Positions 22,910-34,104 of a DNA stretch of 61,667 bases are shown here, piece by piece. The DNA is taken from the NCBI GenBank assembly GCA_937897645.1, contig CALCNV010000085.1, positions 1 through 61,667 on the forward strand, given 5' to 3'. Each line of letters begins with the position of its first letter. Within the stretch, counting starts at the first letter, position 1. Under the pieces are notes generated by a model, which did not search any database, had not been told where the DNA came from, and was given only the letters and a program-made list of their open reading frames with translations. Both the position numbers and the translations under genes were made by a program. This DNA is from an uncultured Lysobacteraceae bacterium. GTDB lineage: Bacteria > Pseudomonadota > Gammaproteobacteria > Xanthomonadales > Xanthomonadaceae.

Positions 22910-24541
22910 TCAATGTCCGCGCAGGTCACGCGGGCGTATGCCCTGCAGCAGCAGGAGCCCCGCATACACCGCTCCGCCCGTGCCCACCAGCGCCGCAAGG
23001 CGCAGCGCGCGCTCCCACCACGACCACGGCGTCCAGTCCGGCCACAGCCACAGCAGCCCCAGCAAGACCAGCGTCATCGCCACGCCCGCCACGCTGATCT
23101 GGCGCAGGAAGCGCCGCCAGCCAGGCTGGACTTGATAGACCGATTCCCGACGCAGGTACCACCACAACTGCAAGGCATTCAGCCAGCCCGCCAGCGCGAT
23201 GGCCAGGGCCAGGAGGGCATGTGCTCCGGGGATGTGCTCGAGCGCGGCAAACCAGCGCCCGCCCGTCTTGGCCAATGCGGCCTGCCCCACGTCGGTAAAC
23301 CACAGCAACCCGGCGAAAAGCAGCAGGGTGAACAGGAGATTCGCAATCACCGATACCACGGCTGCCTTCACGGGCGTGCGCGTGTCTTGGCGCGAATAGA
23401 ACGCAGGCGCGAGCACCTTGACCAGCAGGAATGCAGGCACGGCGATCGACTGGGTCATGACGCTCAAGCTGGCCATGCGCGTATCGAAGGCCGTGAACTT
23501 GCGGTACTGGAACAAGGTGGCGACCAGCGGTTCCGCACACAGGATCAAACCAATGCAGGACGGGATACCGATCATCAGGCACAACCTGAAACCCCAATCG
23601 AGTCCCTTCGAATAGCCCAGTGGATCGGTGGCGGAATGCCGGCCGGACAGATGCGGCAGGATCACCGTGCCAATGGCGACGCCAAACATACCCAAGGGGA
23701 ATTCAAGCAAGCGGTCGCTGTAGTACAGCCAGGTCACGCTGCCGCCGATCAGGAACGACGCCATCATGGTGTTGATCAGCAGATTCACCTGCGCCACCGA
23801 CGCCCCGAACAACGTGGGCACCATCAGCTTCATGATCTTGCGCACGCCCGGATCGGCCCCGCCCCAACGCGGGCGCGGCAATACACCCAGCCTGGCCAGC
23901 GAGGGCAGATGGAACGCCAGCTGCAGGATGCCGGCAGCGAACACGCCCCATGCCAGCGCGACGACCGGTTCATAGCCCCAGCCGGCCATCAGCGGCACCA
24001 AGCCGAGTGCAGCGGCGATCATGGAGAGGTTCATCAACACCGGCGACAGCGCCGGGATGGCGAAGCGCTGGTAGCTGTTGAGGATGCCGCCGGCCATCGA
24101 GGCCAGCGAGATGAACAGCACGTAGGGGAAAGTGATTCGCAGCATCTCGGTGGCCAGCCGTGCCTGCTCGCTGCCCACGCTGAAGCCCGGGGCGAATACC
24201 CGCACCACCCACGGTGCCGCCAGCACCGCTGCGGCCACCAGCACCAGCAGGAACGCGCTCAGGGTGCCGGCAACCCGGTCGATCAGCGCCTTGACTGCGG
24301 CCTGGTCGCCCTTGGCCTTGTATTCGGCCAGTACCGGCACGAACGCCATGGAGAACGAGCCTTCAGCTGACAGTCGCCGCATGAAGTTGGGGATGCGGAA
24401 GGCCACCACGAAGGCGTCCATGGCCGGCCCGGCCCCGAATACCGCGGCATAGACCTGGTCCCGGACCAGCCCGGAGACCCGGGAGATGAAGGTCATCGAG
24501 CTGAAAACAGCCGTGGAACGCAGCAGGCGGTTCCCGCTCAT
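22910..24541 (-). CDS. murJ: lipid II flippase MurJ (MviN)
   Basis: 543 aa if started at ATG 24541, which has a G-rich ribosome site about 8 bases upstream. A longer TTG start at 24568 is less likely. It is a polytopic inner-membrane protein with about fourteen helices. Family signatures are FSSMTFISRVSGLVRDQVYAAVFG at the N-terminus, GSFSMAFVPVLAEYK, and SDRLLEFPLGMFGVAIGTVILPHLS. It flips the peptidoglycan precursor lipid II. It is divergent from rpsT, an arrangement shared with many gammaproteobacteria. Confidence 0.98.
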   Translation of the reverse strand: MSGNRLLRSTAVFSSMTFISRVSGLVRDQVYAAVFGAGPAMDAFVVAFRIPNFMRRLSAEGSFSMAFVPVLAEYKAKGDQAAVKALIDRVAGTLSAFLLVLVAAAVLAAPWVVRVFAPGFSVGSEQARLATEMLRITFPYVLFISLASMAGGILNSYQRFAIPALSPVLMNLSMIAAALGLVPLMAGWGYEPVVALAWGVFAAGILQLAFHLPSLARLGVLPRPRWGGADPGVRKIMKLMVPTLFGASVAQVNLLINTMMASFLIGGSVTWLYYSDRLLEFPLGMFGVAIGTVILPHLSGRHSATDPLGYSKGLDWGFRLCLMIGIPSCIGLILCAEPLVATLFQYRKFTAFDTRMASLSVMTQSIAVPAFLLVKVLAPAFYSRQDTRTPVKAAVVSVIANLLFTLLLFAGLLWFTDVGQAALAKTGGRWFAALEHIPGAHALLALAIALAGWLNALQLWWYLRRESVYQVQPGWRRFLRQISVAGVAMTLVLLGLLWLWPDWTPWSWWERALRLAALVGTGGAVYAGLLLLQGIRPRDLRGH

Positions 24542-24654
24542 CGCCGTGCCCCCGACCAGTTGACGCAAGTCCTTGAATAGCCCATAATTTCGCGTTCGTT
24601 TTTCCGCATTCCGCGCAAACTCCGTTTCACGTACCGAATTCTAGGAAACCCACC

Positions 24655-24924
24655 GTGGCAAATATCAAGTCCGCCAAGAAGCGCGCCAAGCAGGCCGTCG
24701 TGCGCAACGAGCGCAACACCGGCCAGCGTTCGATGCTGCGCACCTCCATCAAGAAAGTGCTGAAGGCGCTCGACGCCAACGACGCTGCCGGCGCCCAGGC
24801 TGCCTTCGCCGTCGCCCAGCCGATCTTGGACCGCTACAGCTCGCGCGGCCTGATCCACAAGAACAAGGCTGCCCGTCACAAGAGCCGCCTGACCGCCCGC
24901 ATCAAGGCCCTGCAAGCCGCCTGA
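24655..24924 (+). CDS. rpsT: 30S ribosomal protein S20
   Basis: 89 aa, lysine- and arginine-rich: ANIKSAKKRAKQAVVRNERN at the N-terminus and IHKNKAARHKSRLTARIKAL at the C-terminus. The start is GTG 24655 with AGGAA eight bases upstream. Monocistronic, ending at a strong terminator. Confidence 0.99.
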   Translation: MANIKSAKKRAKQAVVRNERNTGQRSMLRTSIKKVLKALDANDAAGAQAAFAVAQPILDRYSSRGLIHKNKAARHKSRLTARIKALQAA

Positions 24925-24947
24925 TACGTCGCGTTCGCGGACACCAG

Positions 24948-24973
24948 AAAACCCGGCTTTGGCCGGGTTTTTT
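24948..24973 (+). terminator. rho-independent terminator of rpsT
   Basis: A 10-bp stem AAAACCCGGC/GCCGGGTTTT with a TTTG loop and six T residues. Confidence 0.95.
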
Positions 24974-25005
24974 GTTGCCTCAACTAAAGCAAAAAAAACT
25001 AACTT

Positions 25006-25101
25006 GGACGCGGATTGACGCGGATCAAAGCAGGTAAAACTGTAGGGCTTTGTATCGACGCAGCCTGCCTTATCCGCACCCATCCGCGTTGATCCGTGTC
25101 C
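25006..25101. repeat. 96-bp element with 21-bp imperfect inverted ends
   Basis: The left end (25006-25026) reads GGACGCGGATTGACGCGGAT. The right end (25081-25101), in reverse complement, reads GGACACGGATCAACGCGGAT. Each end itself contains a doubled ACGCGGAT. The interior has no ORF. It is probably a short dispersed intergenic repeat between rpsT and obgE, which converge. Confidence 0.65.
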
Positions 25102-25159
25102 CAACAAGCCCTCGCCTGTGGCTGCAGCGCGAGCAAGCGACCGTTGGCCCACACGCGGC

Positions 25160-26209
25160 TCAGCCGGCATCGCGCGCTTCCTGCTCGTCCTCTTTGAGAC
25201 GGTCGAAGAACGCCATCACGTCCTTCATGATCGGCCAGGTGCCTTCTCGCGACACCGCCGAAGTCATGTACCACGGCTGGGTCCAGCCCAGTTCGGCGAT
25301 GATGTCGGCCGCGCGTGCCGCGGACTCGTCCTCGAACATCAGGTCGGCCTTGTTCAACACCAGCCAGCGCGGCTTCTGCAGCAGTTCGGGATCGTGCCGC
25401 TCCAGTTCGTGTTCGATTGCGCGGACCTGCTCGGCCGGGGAAATCTCCACCCCGCCCTCCATCGGCGCCATGTCCACGAGGTGCAACAGCAAACGGGTGC
25501 GCTGCAGGTGGCGCAGGAACAAGGCACCCAGGCCCGCCCCGTCCGCCGCGCCCTGGATCAGGCCCGGGATGTCGGCGATCACGAAGCTGCGATGCGCTTC
25601 CACGCTGACCACGCCCAGGTTCGGATACAGGGTGGTGAATGGATAGTCGGCCACCTTCGGCGTCGCCGCGGACACCGCACGCACGAACGTGCTCTTGCCC
25701 GCATTTGGGAAACCCAGCAGGCCCACGTCGGCCAGCAGCTTCAGCTCCATGCGCAGGGTGCGGGCCTCGCCTTCGTCGCCGGGCGTCGCACGACGCGGCG
25801 AGCGCGTCACCGAACTCTTGAAATGCATGTTGCCCAGGCCACCCTTGCCACCCTTGGCCACCAGCAGGCGGTCGCCATGCGCGGTCAGGTCGCCGATCAC
25901 TTCGTCGGTGCTGACATTGGTGATGGCGGTGCCTACCGGCACGCTGATGACCAGGTCGTCGCCGCCCTTGCCGTAGCGCTGCTGGCCCATGCCGTTTTCG
26001 CCGCGCTGTGCCTTGAAGATGCGCTGGTGGCGGAAATCGACCAGGGTGCTGATGTTCTCGTCCGCTTCGATCCACACACTTCCGCCCGTACCACCGTCGC
26101 CGCCGTCCGGGCCGCCCAGGGGAATGAATTTCTCGCGGCGAAAGCCGATGCAGCCATCGCCACCATTGCCGGCTATGACGTCTATTTCTGCTTCGTCTAC
26201 GAGTTTCAT
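25160..26209 (-). CDS. obgE: GTPase ObgE/CgtA
   Basis: 349 aa. The N-terminal glycine-rich Obg fold (MKLVDEAEIDVIAGNGGDGCIGFRREKFIPLGGPDGGDGG) is followed by a G domain with GFPNAGKST, DIPGL and NKADL motifs. It is an essential GTPase in 50S assembly and stress control. It follows rplU-rpmA on the same strand, the conserved order, with a terminator between rpmA and obgE suggesting at least partly separate expression. Confidence 0.99.
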   Translation of the reverse strand: MKLVDEAEIDVIAGNGGDGCIGFRREKFIPLGGPDGGDGGTGGSVWIEADENISTLVDFRHQRIFKAQRGENGMGQQRYGKGGDDLVISVPVGTAITNVSTDEVIGDLTAHGDRLLVAKGGKGGLGNMHFKSSVTRSPRRATPGDEGEARTLRMELKLLADVGLLGFPNAGKSTFVRAVSAATPKVADYPFTTLYPNLGVVSVEAHRSFVIADIPGLIQGAADGAGLGALFLRHLQRTRLLLHLVDMAPMEGGVEISPAEQVRAIEHELERHDPELLQKPRWLVLNKADLMFEDESAARAADIIAELGWTQPWYMTSAVSREGTWPIMKDVMAFFDRLKEDEQEARDAG

Positions 26210-26307
26210 GGCGTGTATCTATCGCTTAAGGAAAGTAGTGTTGCGGAGGCCGGAAGGAGTGTAGTGGACGAAAGATGCGTCCACCACGCGAACCACCTGC
26301 CGAAATG

Positions 26308-26329
26308 AAAAACCCCGCCAAAGCGGGGT
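26308..26329 (-). terminator. rho-independent terminator of rplU-rpmA
   Basis: On the minus strand a 7-bp stem ACCCCGC/GCGGGGT with TTTG loop is followed by five T residues. Confidence 0.92.
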
Positions 26330-26354
26330 CTTCCGATGCTTCGCCGTGGGCAGC

Positions 26355-26615
26355 TTACGCTTCCGCGACGACGCTCACGGTGCGGCGCTTCTTGGCGCCC
26401 TTGACCGAGAACTCGACCTTGCCGTCGACCAGCGCAAACAGCGTGTGGTCGCGACCCAGGCCTACGCCCGGACCCGGGTGGAACTCGGTGCCGCGCTGGC
26501 GCACGATGATGTTGCCGGCGTCGATGGCCTGGCCGCCATAGATCTTGACGCCCAGCATCTTCGGATTGGAGTCGCGGCCGTTGCGCGATGAGCCTACGCC
26601 CTTTTTATGTGCCAT
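26355..26615 (-). CDS. rpmA: 50S ribosomal protein L27
   Basis: 86 aa. It opens with MAHKKGVGSSRNGRDSNPKMLGVKIYGGQ, the L27 N-terminal tail that reaches the peptidyl-transferase centre. GNIIVRQRGTEFHPGPGVGLGRDHTLFA completes the family pattern. It starts 11 bases after rplU. Confidence 0.99.
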   Translation of the reverse strand: MAHKKGVGSSRNGRDSNPKMLGVKIYGGQAIDAGNIIVRQRGTEFHPGPGVGLGRDHTLFALVDGKVEFSVKGAKKRRTVSVVAEA

Positions 26616-26626
26616 GACCTATCTCC

Positions 26627-26947
26627 TTACTTGCTGTCACCACCGGCGATGCCGGTGATTTCGATTTCGGTGTAGTGCTGACGGTGGCCCATCTGCTTCT
26701 TGTGGTGCTTGCGGCGACGGAACTTGATGATGCGGACCTTGTCGGCGCGACCATGGGACTTGACGGTAGCGGTGACGGTGGCGCCTTTCAGCGCGTCGCC
26801 GAGCTTCACGCCCTCGCCGTCGCCCAGCATCAGGATCTGGTCGAACTTGACCTCCTGGCCGGCTTCGGTCGTGAGCTTCTCGACGCGAATCGTCTCGCCC
26901 GTCATCACGCGGTATTGCTTACCGCCGGTGACTAGAACTGCGTACAT
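26627..26947 (-). CDS. rplU: 50S ribosomal protein L21
   Basis: 106 aa. It opens with MYAVLVTGGKQYRVMTGETIRVEKL and ends in the characteristic KFRRRKHHKKQMGHRQHYTEIEITGI. First gene of the rplU-rpmA pair. Confidence 0.99.
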   Translation of the reverse strand: MYAVLVTGGKQYRVMTGETIRVEKLTTEAGQEVKFDQILMLGDGEGVKLGDALKGATVTATVKSHGRADKVRIIKFRRRKHHKKQMGHRQHYTEIEITGIAGGDSK

Positions 26948-27322
26948 GGGTGTTTCCTTCTGTAGTTATTTTATGACCCTGCCGCCATCGAGGGCGGACA
27001 GAAGCGGAATTGTAATGGTTTCAGCAGCTTAGGGTCAACCACTCCCACTCCCCGGCCAAGGTCGTGGGGCCGGCGTCCCGCCGCAGGCCTCGCCGCCCCC
27101 AAATGGCGGCTGGCAGTCTGCAGGAAAGAGGTCGCCGCAGGACGTCGCTCCCACTGGACTCACACGCACGCCTGCGACTGGCGGCCTTTTAGGGCTGCAT
27201 GGATTGGCCCTGCCTGAGCGGGAGCCCTCCCACGGGGTCAGGAACCCTTTACTTGCGGGTATTTGCCACCAGATCAGGGGATCGCTACGCTCCTCTGTTG
27301 ACCGACCGGAACCCCCCACCCG
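26948..27322. other. divergent intergenic region rplU-uvrA
   Basis: A 375-base gap between divergent genes. The stretch 27090-27180 is GC-rich and, on the minus strand, contains GGGAGCGACGTCCTGCGGCGAC, resembling a degenerate xanthomonad REP; I did not find its partner arm. It should hold both promoters. No LexA-type box before uvrA could be identified by eye, and no small gene is convincing. Confidence 0.5.
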
Positions 27323-30300
<2,978 letters not shown>

Positions 30301-30304
<4 letters not shown>

Positions 30305-30726
30305 CCGCAGGTCCGCCCATGAGTCCGCAGACGCCCATCCATCGCGTCGTCATCAGCGTGCGCTGGGGCGATATGGATTCGTTCAAGCACGTCAATAACG
30401 CGCAGTACCTGCGTTACCTGGAAGAGGCGCGTGTGCAGTGGCTGGCAAGCATCCCGGGCATTACGCTCAGCGACCGCATTTCACCGGTTCTGGCATCAAG
30501 CAACGTCAACTACCGGCAATCCATCGAATGGCCGAGCGATATCGCCATCGAACTGTCCATCGACAGGATCGGCAACAGCAGCTTGGCCATGGGCCATAGG
30601 ATGGTGGCTGCTGACGATGCCTCCGTGCTTTATTCCGATGGCAGCGTGGTCATGGTGTGGATCGACACACAGACCGGGAAAAGCGTTCCGCTGCCCGAAG
30701 CCGTTAGGGCTGCCTGCTTTTCTTGA
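30301..30726 (+). CDS. acyl-CoA thioesterase, hotdog fold (4HBT/YbgC-FadM type)
   Basis: 141 aa with start GTG 30301 overlapping the uvrA stop; ATG 30319 is an alternative. The hotdog active-site helix is visible in VRWGDMDSFKHVNNAQYLRYLEEARVQWL, with Asp in GDMD followed by HVNN. The second strand region is SSNVNYRQSIEWPSDIAIELSIDRIG. Members hydrolyse acyl-CoA esters; the substrate is unknown. Coupling to uvrA implies co-transcription without an obvious functional link. Confidence 0.9.
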
Positions 30727-30750
30727 CACCAAAAAAACACCCGCGGATTT

Positions 30751-30771
30751 CAGTAAACGGACCGTTTACTG
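30751..30771. promoter_or_regulatory. 21-bp perfect palindrome, TetR-operator-like
   Basis: Arms CAGTAAACGG and CCGTTTACTG flank a single A. The shape and the TAAACGG half-site resemble operators of TetR-family repressors. It lies between two convergent genes, where no promoter is expected, and lacks a T tract for terminator function. Confidence 0.5.
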
Positions 30772-30819
30772 CCAAATTCCCCGGGACAAATGATCGCTGG
30801 TTCATTACAGCCGATCACG

Positions 30820-31266
30820 CTAAGGGGTCGGCTTGCGCACCACCAGTTCGGACAGGATTTCCCTGCCATCCTGCAGCTTGAAATTCACCACCACCTTGCT
30901 GCCTTCCTTCAGCGGCGCCCGCGGCTGCATCAGCATCAAGTGCATGCCACCTGGCTTGAGGATTGCGTTGCCATCCGGTGCGATGCGCAGTTGCGGCAGT
31001 TCCCGCATGCGATTGACGCCATCCACGCTGCGCGTTTCATGCAGCGAAACATCACCAAACGCCGGGCTGCTGGCGGACACGATCACCATCGGCGCGGGGC
31101 ACGGGTTGGTGATGCGGCCGAACCCCGCCATCATCGGCATGGCCGCGGGCGGCAGGCGCACCCAGCCCTCCTTCATTGATGGCACGCATTCCTTCGCACT
31201 GGCCTGGAGCGCGCCGGAGGCCAACAACAATGCAAGTGCGTATTTCGCGAGATGTCGTTTGTCCAT
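30820..31266 (-). CDS. PCu(A)C-type periplasmic copper chaperone
   Basis: 148 aa with start ATG 31266 (the frame extends to 31314 without a ribosome site). The signal peptide KYALALLLASGALQASA ends near residue 26. The copper-site pattern of the family is visible: His in VSLHETRS, Met in VNRMREL, and KPGGMHLMLM carrying the His-x-Met pair. These proteins deliver Cu(I) in the periplasm, usually to cytochrome oxidase CuA. No SCO or oxidase gene is adjacent. It converges with the uvrA pair. Confidence 0.92.
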   Translation of the reverse strand: MDKRHLAKYALALLLASGALQASAKECVPSMKEGWVRLPPAAMPMMAGFGRITNPCPAPMVIVSASSPAFGDVSLHETRSVDGVNRMRELPQLRIAPDGNAILKPGGMHLMLMQPRAPLKEGSKVVVNFKLQDGREILSELVVRKPTP

Positions 31267-31304
31267 GCGCTTATGATAGCCATCCAGACCGCCGGAGAGA
31301 ATGA

Positions 31305-32081
31305 ATGAGCGCACTCGTCGAAATCATCCCGCATGGCGCGATCCGGGAAATCCGGTTGGCGCGCGCGCCCGTGAATGCGCTCAATACCGAACTGTGCCGG
31401 GCCTTGATCACGGCATTGAATGCGGCCTTGGCCGAAGGCGTGCGCGGCATCGTGCTGTCCGGCAACGGCAAGGTGTTTTCTGCCGGCCTGGACGTACCGC
31501 ACCTTATGTCGCATGGCGAAGACCACGCTGCGCTGCTGGACAGTTGGCAGGCCTTCTTCGGCGTGGCCCGCACGTTGGCTGAATCTCGCGTGCCGGTCGT
31601 CGCGGCATTGACCGGTCATTCGCCTGCCGGTGGTTGCGTGCTGGCGCTGTGCTGCGATTACCGGATCATGGCGCGCAGCCCGGACCCGGCGCGTCCGTTC
31701 GCCATCGGCCTCAATGAAACCCAGGTGGGCCTGGTCGCCCCCGAAGGCATCCAGCAACTGCTGCGGCGGGTGGTGGGTATCTACCGTGCGGAGAGGCTGC
31801 TGGTTTCGGGCGAACTGGTGCCGGCGGATCGCGCACTGGAGATCGGGCTGGTTGACGAATTAGTTGCACCCTCCGACGTGGTGCCGCGCGCGGTCGCGTG
31901 GCTGCAGCAACTGCTGGCGCTGCCGCAACACCCAATGCTGCAGACCCGTGCCATTGCCCGTGCCGACCTGGTCGCGGCGCTGCACGCGGACAATATCCAG
32001 ATGGACCGCTTCATCCAAGGCTGGTATTCGCCCGATGCACAGCAGGCGCTGCAGGCCCTGGTCGCAAAGCTCGGAAAATGA
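31305..32081 (+). CDS. enoyl-CoA hydratase/isomerase family protein
   Basis: 258 aa crotonase-fold protein. The oxyanion-hole segments are LSGNGKVFSAGLDVPHLMSHG and LTGHSPAGGCVLALCCDYRIMA. The usual hydratase catalytic Glu in the second segment is replaced by the sequence SPAGG, and the second Glu position is in LNETQVGLVAPEGIQQLL. This suggests an isomerase or other crotonase reaction rather than simple hydration. The start at 31305 is divergent from the copper chaperone, 38 bases away. Confidence 0.88.
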   Translation: MSALVEIIPHGAIREIRLARAPVNALNTELCRALITALNAALAEGVRGIVLSGNGKVFSAGLDVPHLMSHGEDHAALLDSWQAFFGVARTLAESRVPVVAALTGHSPAGGCVLALCCDYRIMARSPDPARPFAIGLNETQVGLVAPEGIQQLLRRVVGIYRAERLLVSGELVPADRALEIGLVDELVAPSDVVPRAVAWLQQLLALPQHPMLQTRAIARADLVAALHADNIQMDRFIQGWYSPDAQQALQALVAKLGK

Positions 32082-32088
32082 TGCCTTT

Positions 32089-32161
32089 GTAGGAGCGCCC
32101 CTTGGGCGCGATGCCTTTGCATCACATCACGCAGAGCATCGCGGGCAGGGCCCGCTCCTAC
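32089..32161. repeat. GTAG-type REP pair
   Basis: The left arm GTAGGAGCGCCCCTTGGGCG starts at 32089. The right arm, read on the minus strand from 32161, starts GTAGGAGCGGGCCCTGCCCG, and both continue into CGATGC. The right GTAG supplies the TAG stop of the sulfurtransferase gene. Confidence 0.88.
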
Positions 32162-33009
32162 GTACCCCGGGCGATCGGACGCGACGGATCGCTGATCCAG
32201 CCGCTCCACGAGCCTGCGTAGACGCGTGCGCCGTGCAGGCCGGCATGCTCCATCGCCAGCAGCAGGTGGCAGGCGGTAACGCCGGAGCCACACATCACCA
32301 CCACCTCATCCGGCTTGCGGCCGGCGAGCATCGGCTCGATTTCGGCACGCAACTGCGCGGGCGATTTGAAATGCCCTGCCTCGAGGTTGTCCGCGACCGG
32401 GCGATTGACTGCGCCAGGTACGTGGCCGGCAACGGGATCGATCGGTTCGGCTTCGCCGCGGAAACGTTCGCCTGCGCGCGCATCCAGCAACCAGCCGGAT
32501 GCTTCATGCAATCGCGATTCCACTTCCGCCGCGAGCACGATGCGCGAGGTATCGAAGCGCGCCGGATACGCGCAGGCCGCAGTCGGCGAGGACGGCGATG
32601 CGGTCTCGGGCAAGCCCTTGGCACGCCAGGCAGCCAACCCGCCATCCAGCACCGCGACACGCGCGTGGCCCAGCAGTTTCAGCATCCACCAGAAGCGCGC
32701 GGCGGCCATGCTGCCATCGCCGGCGTCATACACGACAACCTGATGATCGGGAGTAATGCCCCACTCGCCCAGCGCGTGCGCGAATGCGACTTCGTCGGGA
32801 AGTGGATGCCGGCCTTCGCCCTGCCGGGAAAGGTCCGACAGATCGCGGTTGACATCAGCATGCACGGCGCCAGGCAGATGTGATTGCGCATGGCCACGAC
32901 GACCGGCCTCTGGATCCATCAGCGCGAAGCGCGCATCCACGATCCGCAACTCATCGCTGCCTAGAGCAGCCGCCAGTGATCCAACGTCAACCAAGGTGGT
33001 CCAATTCAT
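32158..33009 (-). CDS. sseA: sulfurtransferase (thiosulfate/3-mercaptopyruvate type)
   Basis: 283 aa with two rhodanese domains. The N-terminal one is inactive: RIVDARFALMDPEAGRRGHAQSHLPGAVHADVNRDLSD. The C-terminal one has the active loop CGSGVTAC, which fits 3-mercaptopyruvate sulfurtransferase more than thiosulfate specificity. The TAG stop is contributed by a REP head. The start overlaps the NUDIX gene stop in ATGA, so the two are co-translated. Confidence 0.9.
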   Translation of the reverse strand: MNWTTLVDVGSLAAALGSDELRIVDARFALMDPEAGRRGHAQSHLPGAVHADVNRDLSDLSRQGEGRHPLPDEVAFAHALGEWGITPDHQVVVYDAGDGSMAAARFWWMLKLLGHARVAVLDGGLAAWRAKGLPETASPSSPTAACAYPARFDTSRIVLAAEVESRLHEASGWLLDARAGERFRGEAEPIDPVAGHVPGAVNRPVADNLEAGHFKSPAQLRAEIEPMLAGRKPDEVVVMCGSGVTACHLLLAMEHAGLHGARVYAGSWSGWISDPSRPIARGT

Positions 33010-33821
33010 GCAATCCCCGCCAGGCGTTCGCGCAGGTTGAACAGTATCGCAGCCGTCGCACCCCAGATGCGCTGGCCCGGCCAGTCGTATTCGAGCACGG
33101 CGCGGCGACGCCCGCGGTAGTCGACTTCCACCCGTCGCAGGTTTTCCGGTGCCATCAGGAAATCCAGTGGCACTTCGAACACATCCGCCACTTCGTCCGG
33201 GTTGGGCGTGGCTACGTAGGACGGATCGATGACCGCGACCACCGGCATCACCCGGAAGCCGCTGATGGTGGTGAACGGATCCAGGAAACCCAGCGGCGTG
33301 ATCTGCGAAGAAGCCAGTGCGATTTCTTCGTGGCTTTCGCGAATGGCCGCGGCAATCGCGCCATGGTCGCTGGGCTCGATGCGGCCACCGGGGAAACTGA
33401 CCTGCCCGCCATGATGGCGCAAGCCATCCGTGCGGCGTGTCAGCAACACCTGCGTGCCGTGTTCGCGCGGAACCAGGCCAGCCAGCACGGCGGCTTCCAC
33501 CGGCGGTCCCGGGGGCAGCAGGTCGACGAGCTCTTCATGGTTCCAGCCGATCTGGTCCGGCATGGACGTCAGCGGATGCAGCACGCTACGCAGCGCAGCA
33601 CGCTCGCGCAGCAGGGTGTCGAAGCCGGCACGGGCATGCTCACGCGCCGGCAGGACCGATTCCATCAAACGCAGGCGTTCGTCATCGTTCATTTGCGACC
33701 AGCGGGCAATCTCTGCGGTCGTCCGCAGACAACCTTCGCATAGCCCGTCATCACCCAGGGTACAGACGCCAATGCACGGACTGAGCACGGCGCGGTAATC
33801 GTAATTCATCGAATCTGACAT
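33006..33821 (-). CDS. DUF1289-NUDIX fusion, CoA pyrophosphatase type
   Basis: 271 aa. The N-terminal ~60 residues form a DUF1289 module with four cysteines, C16-x3-C20-x7-C28-x2-C31, followed by EIARWSQMNDDERLRLME. The C-terminal part is a NUDIX hydrolase: GGRIEPSDHGAIAAAIRESHEEIAL is the Nudix box, preceded by VLLTRRTDGLRHHGGQVSFPGG, the CoA/NudL signature. The expected reaction is hydrolysis of CoA or acyl-CoA to phosphopantetheine and 3',5'-ADP. DUF1289 usually occurs as a small separate protein of unknown role. It is coupled to the sulfurtransferase. Confidence 0.9.
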   Translation of the reverse strand: MSDSMNYDYRAVLSPCIGVCTLGDDGLCEGCLRTTAEIARWSQMNDDERLRLMESVLPAREHARAGFDTLLRERAALRSVLHPLTSMPDQIGWNHEELVDLLPPGPPVEAAVLAGLVPREHGTQVLLTRRTDGLRHHGGQVSFPGGRIEPSDHGAIAAAIRESHEEIALASSQITPLGFLDPFTTISGFRVMPVVAVIDPSYVATPNPDEVADVFEVPLDFLMAPENLRRVEVDYRGRRRAVLEYDWPGQRIWGATAAILFNLRERLAGIA

Positions 33822-33881
33822 CCATCGAGCTTAACGCCGCGATGACGCCCAGACCCGGTAAATCTTGCACTACAGAAATAA

Positions 33882-33906
33882 TTGCGCCGGCACTGGGCCG
33901 GCGCAA
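33882..33906 (-). terminator. hairpin terminator downstream of the FKBP gene
   Basis: A 10-bp perfect stem TTGCGCCGGC/GCCGGCGCAA with a 5-base loop, followed on the minus strand by TTATTTC. It lies 200 bases past the FKBP stop, beyond a repeat block. Confidence 0.75.
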
Positions 33907-33930
33907 CCGTACTTCAAGGTTTTCAGAACG

Positions 33931-34100
33931 TGGATCCCCGCCCCCGACTAAAGCACTCGGGGGCAGGCTCTTCGCGGGGATGACGTTTCGGCAAAGCCTT
34001 TCGCGCTTTGCGCGAAAGGGCCGGTCACCTTTCCTGGATCCCCGCCTTCGCGGGGATGACGCTCCGGCAAAGCCGCTCGCGCTGTGCGCGAGCGGGCCGG
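33931..34100. repeat. two tandem copies of a GGATCCCCGC...GCGGGGATGACG hairpin unit
   Basis: Copy 2 (34035-34100) is TGGATCCCCGCC, TTCGCGGGGATGACG, then a second hairpin CCGCTCGCGC/GCGCGAGCGG. Copy 1 (33931-34023) has the same parts, but about 28 extra bases interrupt its first hairpin near 33943-33970 and its second hairpin is CCTTTCGCGC/GCGCGAAAGG. It lies between the FKBP and NUDIX genes. Confidence 0.75.
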
Positions 34101-34104
34101 TGCG

